NCBI GenBank assembly: GCA_945910665.1
Contig: CAMDZK010000076.1
Span: 1-5,969 of the forward strand
Source of the DNA: an uncultured Peptostreptococcaceae bacterium
GTDB taxonomy: Bacteria; Bacillota; Clostridia; Tissierellales; Peptoniphilaceae
Length of the DNA: 5,969 nucleotides
Direction of reading: 5' to 3'
Positions 1 to 5,502 of this stretch are shown in pieces. A model generated the notes under the pieces. The model worked only from the letters and a program-made list of their open reading frames with translations, did no database searches and was not told where the DNA came from. The position numbers were made by a program, and so were the translations under genes. Numbering within the stretch: position 1 is the stretch's first letter; every line of letters starts with the position of its first letter.

Positions 1-10
1 TTCTATGTAA

Positions 11-277
11 CCGTACGCCCAAATTCGAATGCACGCTCTCCTGCGTTACCGAACCAGTTGGCTCGGGACAGGCTACCCTGCGGCACACAAAGAGGGACTA
101 TTTATCGCTGCTTCCTCCCGGACCTGACGAGGTTCATAGCTTCTTGTTGCGCAAGACCCATCCGTCATCACTACTTCTTTCGGGCAGACCAAGAGATTGA
201 TTACCCTCCAATGGGCATCCATCCTGCTATAGCGGATTGCAGGTTACAAGGCACCGCTAACTCCCCATGTAGTACGG
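11..277 (-). ncRNA. ffs: Signal recognition particle RNA, large Bacillota type (scRNA/6S-like, with Alu domain)
   Basis: This is the RNA scaffold of the signal recognition particle, which with Ffh targets nascent membrane and secreted proteins to the SecYEG translocon. Read on the minus strand, the S-domain core GTCAGGTCCGGGAGGAAGCA is at about 109-128, followed by the other side of the helix with CCGCAGGGTAGCCTG. The 5' part has the Alu-domain segments GCGGTGCC, TGTAACC and GCAATCCGCTATAGCAGG typical of Bacillus and Clostridia. The ends pair: 5' CCGTAC at 272-277 with 3' GTACGG at 11-16, closing a molecule of about 267 nt, close to the roughly 270 nt of B. subtilis scRNA. The exact ends may differ by a few bases. 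It starts 2 nt after the tRNA-Ser CCA and is probably co-transcribed with it. The apical tetraloop reads GGGA instead of the usual GGAA, which is still GNRA. Its terminator would lie left of the window. Confidence 0.95.
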
Positions 278-279
278 TA

Positions 280-370
280 TGGCGGAGAGTGAGGGATTTG
301 AACCCTCGTTACGCTATTAACGTAAACACGATTTCCAATCGTGCGCCTTCAGCCGCTCAGCCAACTCTCC
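280..370 (-). tRNA. tRNA-Ser, anticodon GGA
   Basis: On the minus strand a complete class II tRNA folds. The acceptor stem GGAGAGT pairs with ACTCTCC, followed by discriminator G and an encoded CCA at 280-282. The anticodon arm CACGA-TTGGAAA-TCGTG has anticodon GGA at 334-336, which reads UCC and UCU serine codons. The long variable arm with the 5-bp stem TTACG/CGTAA marks tRNA-Ser, and the T arm is GAGGG-TTCAAAT-CCCTC. The gene begins about 7 nt after the predicted transcription start of the strong upstream promoter. The SRP RNA follows 2 nt downstream. Confidence 0.98.
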
Positions 371-383
371 AAGATACCAATCT

Positions 384-412
384 ATTATAAAGGAAATGTA
401 ACGCCTTGTCAA
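384..412 (-). promoter_or_regulatory. Strong sigma-A promoter for tRNA-Ser/SRP RNA
   Basis: On the minus strand a perfect -35 TTGACA (407-412) and a perfect -10 TATAAT (384-389) are separated by exactly 17 bp. The predicted start is near position 377, giving a leader of about 7 nt before the mature tRNA 5' end. Such a consensus promoter fits a stable-RNA transcription unit. Confidence 0.93.
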
Positions 413-441
413 AATTTTCATCCCTACAAAGAGTTCATACG

Positions 442-470
442 TGAAAGAAAGGCCCTTCTTATGTTATAAT
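442..470 (+). promoter_or_regulatory. Extended -10 promoter for the dnaX operon
   Basis: TATAAT at 465-470 is preceded by TG at 462-463, giving an extended -10 (TGTTATAAT). The -35 region at 442-447 (TGAAAG, 17-bp spacer) is poor, as is common when an extended -10 is present. The predicted start near 477 gives a leader of only about 17 nt before the dnaX ATG. It diverges from the tRNA/SRP promoter; the two -35 elements are about 30 bp apart. An imperfect palindrome (445-460) occupies the spacer. Confidence 0.75.
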
Positions 471-493
471 CTTTAAAGAGTGGGGGTGAGTAC

Positions 494-2149
494 ATGCAGA
501 CATTATACCGCGCTTTCAGACCCGATACTTTCGATAAAGTGGTCGGTCAAAAGCAAGTGGTGGAAATATTAAAAAACCAAGTGATCCAAGATTCCGTACG
601 CCATGCCTATTTGTTTCAAGGGACGCGGGGAACGGGAAAAACATCTTGTGCAAAAATCCTTTCACGAGCGGTGAACTGCTTAAATCCCCAACATGGGAAT
701 CCATGTAATGAATGTGAAAATTGCAAAGCCATCATTGAAGAAAGTACGATGGATGTCATCGAAATGGACGCCGCGTCCAATCGCCGCATCGACGATATTC
801 GGGAGCTGAGAGAACGGGTTAAATACCTTCCCAGCAATCTCAAAAAGAAAGTCGTCATTATCGACGAGGCCCACATGATTACCAATGAAGCTTTCAATGC
901 TCTGCTCAAGACCCTGGAAGAACCACCGGGTCATGTCATCTTTATTTTGGCAACCACAGATATGGACGCCATTCCTCAAACGATTCTTTCTCGCTGCCAA
1001 ATTTTTACTTTTCACAGGATTTCTGCCGATGAAATGACGGATCATTTAGAATTTGTCGTGGGAGAAGTGAATCGAGAAGCGGAGCGAGATGCTTTGGAAT
1101 TTATCGCCTATCGGGCAGATGGAGCCATGCGCGATGCTCTGAGTATGCTGGAACAAGTATTGGCTGTAACTGATGCGATCGTCACCTTAGATGATGTGCA
1201 AAATGCCACAGGCCACGCGGGAGAGATGGAACTCTTCACTTTGTCGAAAGCCATCCAAAAAGCCGATGGAAAAGATGCGCTAAAAGCGGCACAAGAGTTA
1301 AAAGATAAAGGCAGAGAAGCGGAACAGCTCTTAGATGACCTCATTGAACATTTCAGAAAGCTGATGGTCAGTCATGTAACGGACGACCGTAGGCTCTTTG
1401 CAGGGTCTGATGAAATCTTTACTCAGTATCAAGAATTTGCCCACTCATGGCACCGAGATATGCTGATTGCTTGCCTACGTGAGCTTATTGAAATAAAGAG
1501 TCAAATTCGCTTTACGGACGATGCATATACACTCGTCATTGCAGCGATTCTCACCTTATGTCAGATGGTCCAAAAAAAGACTTTAGAAGAACGCATTGAA
1601 AAGCTAGAAGCCTATGTGTTCTCAGGACAAATGGCCCATTGTGCTCCTGTGGAAGAAGAAAAACCAAAGTCGATACTGGATGAATGGAAACAAAATGAAC
1701 CCATACAAGCACCTGTCGTTAAAGATGAACCGAAGCAGGAAGAAAGTAAAGAAAGTTCAGAACCAGAGAAGGCCCCTGTAGAACCAAAAGAAAAAATTGA
1801 AAAACAACCTAAAGGAGAAGGAAAAGAGATTTCTTCTTCCGATTGGGAAAATATATTAGAGAATATTCGCAGCCGCAGCATGTTTCTCCATGCCTATTTG
1901 AGAGAGGGAAAATTGGAAACCGTGGAAAACAACATGGTGACCATCGCCTTCCCCGATGGCTACGAAATTCATAAAAACGCGGTCCAAAAAGATGAAAACC
2001 GCATCATTATCAAAGAAGAATTGGAACGATTCTATGGCGAAGTCTATGAAGTGCAGATCGTCATGGAAAAGGACATAAAGAAAAAAACAATCGCATCCGT
2101 GGAGTCTGTGATTGACTTTCTCGGAGCGGAAAATATTGAAAGGGAATAG
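494..2149 (+). CDS. dnaX: DNA polymerase III subunit gamma/tau (clamp loader ATPase)
   Basis: This is the motor subunit of the clamp loader, which opens the DnaN sliding clamp and loads it on primed DNA at the replication fork. The N-terminal AAA+ region has Walker A GTRGTGKTS at residues 43-51, a zinc module with Cys62, Cys71, Cys74 and Cys77, Walker B VVIIDEAH at 120-127, sensor 1 ATTD at 153-156, the SRC motif at 166-168 and sensor 2 GAMRDALSM at 210-218. A helical oligomerisation domain follows to about residue 370. A charged Glu/Lys/Pro-rich linker runs from about 385 to 447, and a small tau-type C-terminal domain from about 449. The length of 551 aa is close to B. subtilis DnaX. The ATG at 494 follows a GGGGGTG ribosome site (482-488). 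The stop codon is embedded in the ybaB ribosome site, suggesting translational coupling. Codons 360-362 form an in-frame A AAA AAG slippery heptamer, so a short gamma form is possible. Identity is very secure; the short form is only inferred. Confidence 0.98.
   Translation: MQTLYRAFRPDTFDKVVGQKQVVEILKNQVIQDSVRHAYLFQGTRGTGKTSCAKILSRAVNCLNPQHGNPCNECENCKAIIEESTMDVIEMDAASNRRIDDIRELRERVKYLPSNLKKKVVIIDEAHMITNEAFNALLKTLEEPPGHVIFILATTDMDAIPQTILSRCQIFTFHRISADEMTDHLEFVVGEVNREAERDALEFIAYRADGAMRDALSMLEQVLAVTDAIVTLDDVQNATGHAGEMELFTLSKAIQKADGKDALKAAQELKDKGREAEQLLDDLIEHFRKLMVSHVTDDRRLFAGSDEIFTQYQEFAHSWHRDMLIACLRELIEIKSQIRFTDDAYTLVIAAILTLCQMVQKKTLEERIEKLEAYVFSGQMAHCAPVEEEKPKSILDEWKQNEPIQAPVVKDEPKQEESKESSEPEKAPVEPKEKIEKQPKGEGKEISSSDWENILENIRSRSMFLHAYLREGKLETVENNMVTIAFPDGYEIHKNAVQKDENRIIIKEELERFYGEVYEVQIVMEKDIKKKTIASVESVIDFLGAENIERE
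1573..1622 (+). promoter_or_regulatory. Candidate -1 frameshift signal in dnaX (slippery heptamer plus stem-loop)
   Basis: The zero-frame codons CAA AAA AAG (360-362) contain A AAA AAG at 1573-1579, the same slippery heptamer as in E. coli dnaX. Eight nt later, bases 1588-1596 (AGAACGCAT) can pair with 1614-1622 (ATGTGTTCT): 9 bp including one G-U pair, around a 17-nt loop. After a -1 slip the ribosome would add Asp-Phe-Arg-Arg-Thr-His and stop at TGA 1597-1599, giving about 368 residues. No Shine-Dalgarno-like element is seen about 10 nt upstream, unlike E. coli, and the stem is only moderately strong. The site is predicted, not shown. Confidence 0.35.
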
Positions 2150-2157
2150 GTGAAACT

Positions 2158-2496
2158 ATGAAAAGAGGATACCCAGGTCGCGGTGGCGCCCCAAACATGA
2201 ACAATATGATGAAGCAAATGCAAAAAATGCAAAAACAAATTGAGGACATGCAAGAAAAATTAGAAGCGGAAGAAGTCACAGCACAAGCAGGTGGCGGCGC
2301 GGTGGAAGCTGTTGTCACAGGAAAAAAAGAGCTTGTGCGCTTGACGATTGACCCAGATGCAGTAGACCCAGAAGATGTTGAAATGCTTCAAGATTTAATC
2401 ATTGCCGCAGTGAATGAAGCGCTCCGCAGTGCAGAAGAAAAAGCAGAACGAGAAATGTCAAAAGTGACGGGCGGACTCAATATCCCAGGACTCTAA
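2158..2496 (+). CDS. ybaB: YbaB/EbfC family nucleoid-associated protein
   Basis: This is a small DNA-binding protein of the YbaB/EbfC family, which forms dimers that bind and organise DNA. Its precise role in Bacillota is not settled. The 112 residues show the family layout: a Gly/Arg-rich start, a Met/Gln/Lys-rich helix (about residues 13-40, NNMMKQMQKMQKQ), a central beta part with AGGGAVEAVVTGK (44-56) and LTIDPDAVDPEDVEML, and a C-terminal helix ending in KVTGGLNIPGL. The length is normal. The gene sits between dnaX and recR, the conserved order in Bacillota and many Proteobacteria. Its ribosome site AGGTGA (2148-2153) overlaps the dnaX stop TAG, with ATG 5 nt downstream, so its translation is probably coupled to dnaX. 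Confidence 0.95.
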   Translation: MKRGYPGRGGAPNMNNMMKQMQKMQKQIEDMQEKLEAEEVTAQAGGGAVEAVVTGKKELVRLTIDPDAVDPEDVEMLQDLIIAAVNEALRSAEEKAEREMSKVTGGLNIPGL

Positions 2497-2497
2497 A

Positions 2498-3097
2498 ATG
2501 AGCGCCTATCCAGAATCCATCGAGCGCCTCATCGAGGAGCTCTCGCATTTGCCTACGATTGGCAGAAAAAGCGCCCAACGTTTGGCCATGTTTTTGGTAG
2601 AAAAACCCCAAGAAGATGTCCACCGCTTGGCAGACGCTTTGATGGCAGTCAAATCACAGGTGCATCATTGTAGTATTTGCAACAATCTTACGGACCACGA
2701 AATTTGCTCCATTTGTGAAGATGGAAACAGGGACCACCATGTTCTCTGTATAGTGGAAGATGTACCCAGCTTGATTGCCATTGAAAAAACCCAGCATTAC
2801 AGAGGTCTTTACCATGTGTTGAGTGGGCTTTTAAATCCCATGCAAAGGATCGGCCCAGACGACTTAAATTTAGAACAACTCATCCACCGTATTGGCACAG
2901 AAGATGTGGAAGAAGTCATTATTGCTTTTTCTCCAACCCTTGAAGGAGATGTCACAGCAAATTTTATACACGATGTTTTAAAAGATACTTCCATTCGAAT
3001 TTCTCGGATTGCTTCGGGAATTCCCATGGGTGGATCTTTAGAATATTTTGACGAAATGACTTTAGCGAAAGCCATGGATGAGAGAAGAAACTTATAG
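2498..3097 (+). CDS. recR: Recombination mediator protein RecR
   Basis: RecR works with RecO (and RecF) in the cytoplasm to load RecA on SSB-coated gaps during recombinational repair. The 199 residues match the usual length. Visible parts in order are an N-terminal helix-hairpin-helix with LPTIGRKSAQRLA (18-30), a C4 zinc finger with Cys58, Cys61, Cys70 and Cys73, and a Toprim domain beginning VLCIVEDVPSLIAIE (82-96). The conserved YHVLSGLLNPMQRIGPDDL (105-123) follows, and the C-terminal signature is SRIASGIPMGG (169-179) with LEYFDEMTL (181-189). The family segment usually read as NPTxEG appears as SPTLEG (145-150), a mild variant. The ATG lies 1 nt after the ybaB stop. A weak AGGA site at 2487-2490 lies inside the end of ybaB, which points to coupled translation. 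Confidence 0.98.
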   Translation: MSAYPESIERLIEELSHLPTIGRKSAQRLAMFLVEKPQEDVHRLADALMAVKSQVHHCSICNNLTDHEICSICEDGNRDHHVLCIVEDVPSLIAIEKTQHYRGLYHVLSGLLNPMQRIGPDDLNLEQLIHRIGTEDVEEVIIAFSPTLEGDVTANFIHDVLKDTSIRISRIASGIPMGGSLEYFDEMTLAKAMDERRNL

Positions 3098-3104
3098 GTG
3101 AACG

Positions 3105-3845
3105 ATGAATCAGAAATATTTCGCTGTTGATACGAAACGAATCGTCGTGGAAGAAATCCCCGCCCTTTTCATGCGCCCAGAAGGTGTTGAAAATCGCCTG
3201 GGGATTTTGTTTTACCACGGCTGGAGCAGCACAAAAGAACATAACGCCTTTCGCGGCGCCGCATTGGCCACCTCTGGTGCTACAGTGATTATTCCCGATG
3301 CGATCCATCATGGGGAAAGGGGCGCCTTTTCAGAATACCAAAAACCAGAAACCACAGCGCAGTACTTTTTTCAAACGATCGAACAATCGAGAAAAGAATT
3401 CCCCATCTGGAAAAAATACCTCCAAGAGCAGGGGATTGACCGCATCATGGTAATGGGTCATTCCATGGGCGGTTTTACTGCATCGACCATCTACTGTGAC
3501 GATGAGGATTTACTTGGCCTGGTCAATCTCAATGGTCTCTTTGATTTTACGGTCATGGAGCAGATGGCATCAGGAGGGCTGAAAAATCGATACATCCCCT
3601 TTGAGCAAAACCCAGCAGATGAAATTGAAAAGCTGAAAAACAGACCGATTCTCATGCTGGCAGGAGAAGATGATGCTCTCATTCCTTATACTGAACAACA
3701 AAAATTTTATGAACGTTTACAAGAAATGAATGACGAAAAGGACCTTGTGCGTTTTATATCCTACGAATACTTGGGGCACTTTGTGACCACCAATATGATG
3801 GAAGAGTCTGTCTCCTTTATGAAACGCGTTGGAGACATCCGATGA
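3105..3845 (+). CDS. Alpha/beta hydrolase, YitV-like esterase/prolyl oligopeptidase-related family
   Basis: This is a cytosolic serine hydrolase of the alpha/beta fold; the substrate is not predictable, and esterase activity is the likeliest. Of its 246 residues, FYHGWSSTKEH (36-46) contains the oxyanion-hole HG, and DAIHHGERG (65-73) is typical of the YitV/acetyl-esterase-like group. The nucleophile elbow GHSMGG at 118-123 gives Ser120. AGEDDALIP (186-194) supplies the acid, most likely Asp190, and LGHFV (223-227) supplies His225, so the catalytic triad looks intact. There is no signal peptide. The start follows an AGGTGA site (3096-3101) that overlaps the recR stop, and the end overlaps the next gene by 4 nt (ATGA). 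It therefore seems to be a full member of the operon, although nothing links its activity to DNA repair. The family call is secure, the function open. Confidence 0.88.
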   Translation: MNQKYFAVDTKRIVVEEIPALFMRPEGVENRLGILFYHGWSSTKEHNAFRGAALATSGATVIIPDAIHHGERGAFSEYQKPETTAQYFFQTIEQSRKEFPIWKKYLQEQGIDRIMVMGHSMGGFTASTIYCDDEDLLGLVNLNGLFDFTVMEQMASGGLKNRYIPFEQNPADEIEKLKNRPILMLAGEDDALIPYTEQQKFYERLQEMNDEKDLVRFISYEYLGHFVTTNMMEESVSFMKRVGDIR

Positions 3846-4588
3846 AACTACAAATAGGAATACTTTTACTCTTAGTGGCTGCATCGATTCTTTTACAAGA
3901 TATTATCGGCTTTTCTCTCCTACAAACCTTTCTTATTTTTTTAGTTTTGTATCTCCTTATTAGCGTCAATCTTTGGATGTACAAACGCTATTTGTATTTA
4001 AATTCCCTTCAACCGCAAAAATATATGAAGATGAATCGACTCTCTGCTGGCTATGCGAGAAAGGGAACGCTCAAAGAGACGGAAGCGAATCTCGCCGTTG
4101 TCCAAGGTCTTATCGACATGGGCGAATTTAAAAAAGCGGAAGACCTGTTGGATGATATCAGTAGTAGTGACGCGCTCCACAAACAAAAAATCGAGCATCG
4201 CATTGCCTTGTTGCGGGCGACCCTCGCCGTCGTACGAAAAGATGGGCGTGCTGCCAAAGCACATCTTAGAGACGCACAAAAGGGAAGACTTTTACCCCAA
4301 GAAAAATTGGAATACAATTTCACTCAGTCCATCTACCATTTACTAAAAAAGGAATGGGAGAAAGTTTCAGTGAGTAAAAATCCGAATAGTAAACGGGAAG
4401 CTCTCATGCAATCTTTTCTCCAAGGATGGTTGCATCATGGGAAGAATGAACGTGCGCTAGTAGAACCCAATCTCAAGTATGTTGTGGAAGAGGGACAAAA
4501 CTTTTGGTATGCCAAAGAAGCAGAAGCAATCATTGAAGATACACGTGCAGGAAAGGAATACACACCATGGAAGTCCGTTTTGCGATAG
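3842..4588 (+). CDS. Hypothetical membrane-anchored protein with two N-terminal TM segments and TPR-like helices
   Basis: I do not recognise a named family. The 248-residue product starts with two hydrophobic stretches, about residues 4-19 and 22-46 (the second contains FLIFLVLYLLISVNLW). They are separated by a short Gln-Asp turn and followed by a basic segment (YKRYLYLN, then KYMKMNR), so the positive-inside rule suggests a hairpin with both ends in the cytosol. Residues from about 80 to 235 look like helical pairs. ANLAVVQGLIDMGEFKKAEDLLDDI resembles a TPR unit (small residues, G-E-F-xx-A), and YNFTQSIYHLLKKEWEKV may be another. No catalytic motif is seen. It starts at an ATGA overlap with the hydrolase, with GGAG (3831-3834) as ribosome site, and overlaps the nitrilase-family gene by 22 nt. 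A scaffold or protein-interaction role at the membrane is only a guess. Confidence 0.85.
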   Translation: MKLQIGILLLLVAASILLQDIIGFSLLQTFLIFLVLYLLISVNLWMYKRYLYLNSLQPQKYMKMNRLSAGYARKGTLKETEANLAVVQGLIDMGEFKKAEDLLDDISSSDALHKQKIEHRIALLRATLAVVRKDGRAAKAHLRDAQKGRLLPQEKLEYNFTQSIYHLLKKEWEKVSVSKNPNSKREALMQSFLQGWLHHGKNERALVEPNLKYVVEEGQNFWYAKEAEAIIEDTRAGKEYTPWKSVLR

Positions 4589-5388
4589 TCCAAAATAAGA
4601 CCAGCGCGACACCTGCGGAAAGCTTGGATCATTTAGAAGAGCTTCTCCTTCCGCTACGAGGAAAGTGCGATGTTATTGTGCTGCCGGAAATGTGCTTGCA
4701 ACCGTATCAAGCGAAAGCTTTTGTCTCCTTTGCCCAAGAAAAAGGTGGCACAATTTATCAGCGCTTGCAGCAATTGGCATGTCAAACGGCAGCTTATCTT
4801 GTGGCGGGAACCGTCGCAGAAAAAGAAGTCGAACGCATTTACAATACATCCTATGTGTTCGATACACAAGGAAACGAAATCGCGAAGCACCGTAAAATGC
4901 ACTTGTTTGATATTGCCATCAAAGGGGGACAGCACTTTCGTGAGTCAGATCGCTTAACCCCAGGCGATGAAGTGACGACCTTTAAAACAGAATTTGGCAC
5001 CATGGGTCTCATGATTTGCTACGACGTTCGTTTTCCAGAGTTGGCGAGGCTTACTGTAGACGAAGGCGCACAAGTGCTCATTGTGCCTGGTGCTTTTAAT
5101 GAAACGACGGGTCCGCTTCATTGGGAACTCCATTTTCGCGCCCGTGCTGTGGACAATCAGGTCTACACCATTGGTTGTGCACCGGCATCGAACCCAGAAT
5201 CTGGCTATTCGGCCTATGGTCATAGCATTGCCTGCGACCCATGGGGGCGAGTGCTTCTTCAAATGGAGCGAGATGAGCGTGTGGAAATTGTCACATTGGA
5301 TCTTGACGAAGTGAAAAAAGTGCGGGAACAATTACCGCTTCTTGCCCACAGAAGAAAAGATATTTATAGAATCGTGAAGAGTCGCTAA
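4567..5388 (+). CDS. Nitrilase superfamily amidohydrolase, Nit2/omega-amidase-like
   Basis: This is a carbon-nitrogen hydrolase with a Glu-Lys-Cys triad: Glu41 in VLPEM, Lys110 in HRKMHLFD, and Cys151 in MICYDVRFPEL. The spacing of 69 and 41 residues equals that of mammalian Nit2 (Glu43, Lys112, Cys153, from memory). Other Nit2-type segments are PGAFNETTGPLHWE (174-187), RAVDNQVY (193-200), YGHS (217-220) and DPWG (224-227). The 273-residue length is typical. Omega-amidases hydrolyse alpha-ketoglutaramate and alpha-ketosuccinamate, the products of glutamine or asparagine transamination, to ammonia and the keto acid. A deaminated-glutathione amidase or another small-amide role is the main alternative. 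No signal peptide is present, so it is cytosolic. ATG 4567 lies inside the previous gene (22-nt overlap), with AAGGA (4553-4557) upstream. A later ATG would cut the first beta strand (RFAIVQN), so this start is preferred. It is the last gene before a terminator. Confidence 0.92.
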   Translation: MEVRFAIVQNKTSATPAESLDHLEELLLPLRGKCDVIVLPEMCLQPYQAKAFVSFAQEKGGTIYQRLQQLACQTAAYLVAGTVAEKEVERIYNTSYVFDTQGNEIAKHRKMHLFDIAIKGGQHFRESDRLTPGDEVTTFKTEFGTMGLMICYDVRFPELARLTVDEGAQVLIVPGAFNETTGPLHWELHFRARAVDNQVYTIGCAPASNPESGYSAYGHSIACDPWGRVLLQMERDERVEIVTLDLDEVKKVREQLPLLAHRRKDIYRIVKSR

Positions 5389-5405
5389 GTCTAGCGGCTT
5401 TTTTT
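5380..5405 (+). terminator. Intrinsic terminator of the dnaX operon
   Basis: AGTCGCTA (5380-5387) pairs with TAGCGGCT (5392-5399), an 8-bp stem with one G-U pair, around the 4-nt loop AGTC, followed by a run of seven T (5399-5405). The stop codon TAA (5386-5388) of the nitrilase-family gene lies inside the hairpin. It separates this operon from the feo promoter, whose -35 element starts 14 nt later. Confidence 0.92.
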
Positions 5406-5419
5406 ATTGGAGAATCTCC

Positions 5420-5448
5420 TTGACAGCGGTCGGTTCTCAGAGTAAAAT
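5420..5448 (+). promoter_or_regulatory. Sigma-A promoter of the feo operon
   Basis: TTGACA at 5420-5425 and TAAAAT at 5443-5448 are separated by 17 bp. The predicted transcription start, near 5455, falls at or within the adjacent Fur-type box, so a bound repressor would block polymerase binding or escape. Confidence 0.88.
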
Positions 5449-5456
5449 AATGTTAA

Positions 5457-5471
5457 TGATAACTATTATCA
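5457..5471. promoter_or_regulatory. Fur box (operator) controlling feoA-feoA
   Basis: TGATAACTATTATCA matches the 7-1-7 Fur consensus TGATAATnATTATCA at 13 of 14 defined positions and contains the perfect inverted repeat TGATAA-CTA-TTATCA. The longer 19-bp E. coli-style Fur box aligned at 5452-5470 matches at 16 of 19 positions. It covers the region just after the -10 element, which fits iron-dependent repression of the feo genes by Fur. The regulator itself is outside the window. Confidence 0.88.
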
Positions 5472-5486
5472 ATACCAAGGCGTTGC

Positions 5487-5494
5487 AAAGGAGG
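5487..5494 (+). promoter_or_regulatory. Consensus ribosome binding site of the first feoA
   Basis: AAAGGAGG is a full anti-16S match. It lies 8 nt before the first ATG of the ATGATG pair and 11 nt before the second, which favours the start at 5503. Confidence 0.88.
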
Positions 5495-5502
5495 TTATTT
5501 GC

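Noticed and set aside
58..390. A 110-codon plus-strand open frame at the left end
   Set aside because: It lies antisense to the SRP RNA and tRNA-Ser genes and has no ribosome site or protein-like composition; it is an RNA-gene artefact.
680..1045. A 121-codon minus-strand open frame inside dnaX, with other minus-strand frames across the operon
   Set aside because: They are shadows of strong coding frames on the plus strand, without their own ribosome sites or recognisable domains.
2080..2087. Run of seven A near the 3' end of dnaX
   Set aside because: The frame is G AAA AAA A, which does not allow good tandem re-pairing, and it is too close to the normal end to make a distinct product.
2321..2329. 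A AAA AAA slippery-like heptamer in ybaB (GGA AAA AAA GAG)
   Set aside because: A -1 slip would truncate a small conserved protein in its core, with no clear benefit. It more likely shows that A-rich lysine codons occur freely here, which is also a caution for the dnaX proposal.
4053..4346. A 97-codon plus-strand frame inside the TPR-like gene
   Set aside because: It is out of frame with a convincing, coupled gene and is extremely Arg/Lys-rich, as expected for a shadow frame.
5406..5502. Riboswitch or other structured leader before feoA
   Set aside because: The leader after the predicted start is only about 48 nt and is occupied by the Fur box and ribosome site; no conserved aptamer is recognisable.
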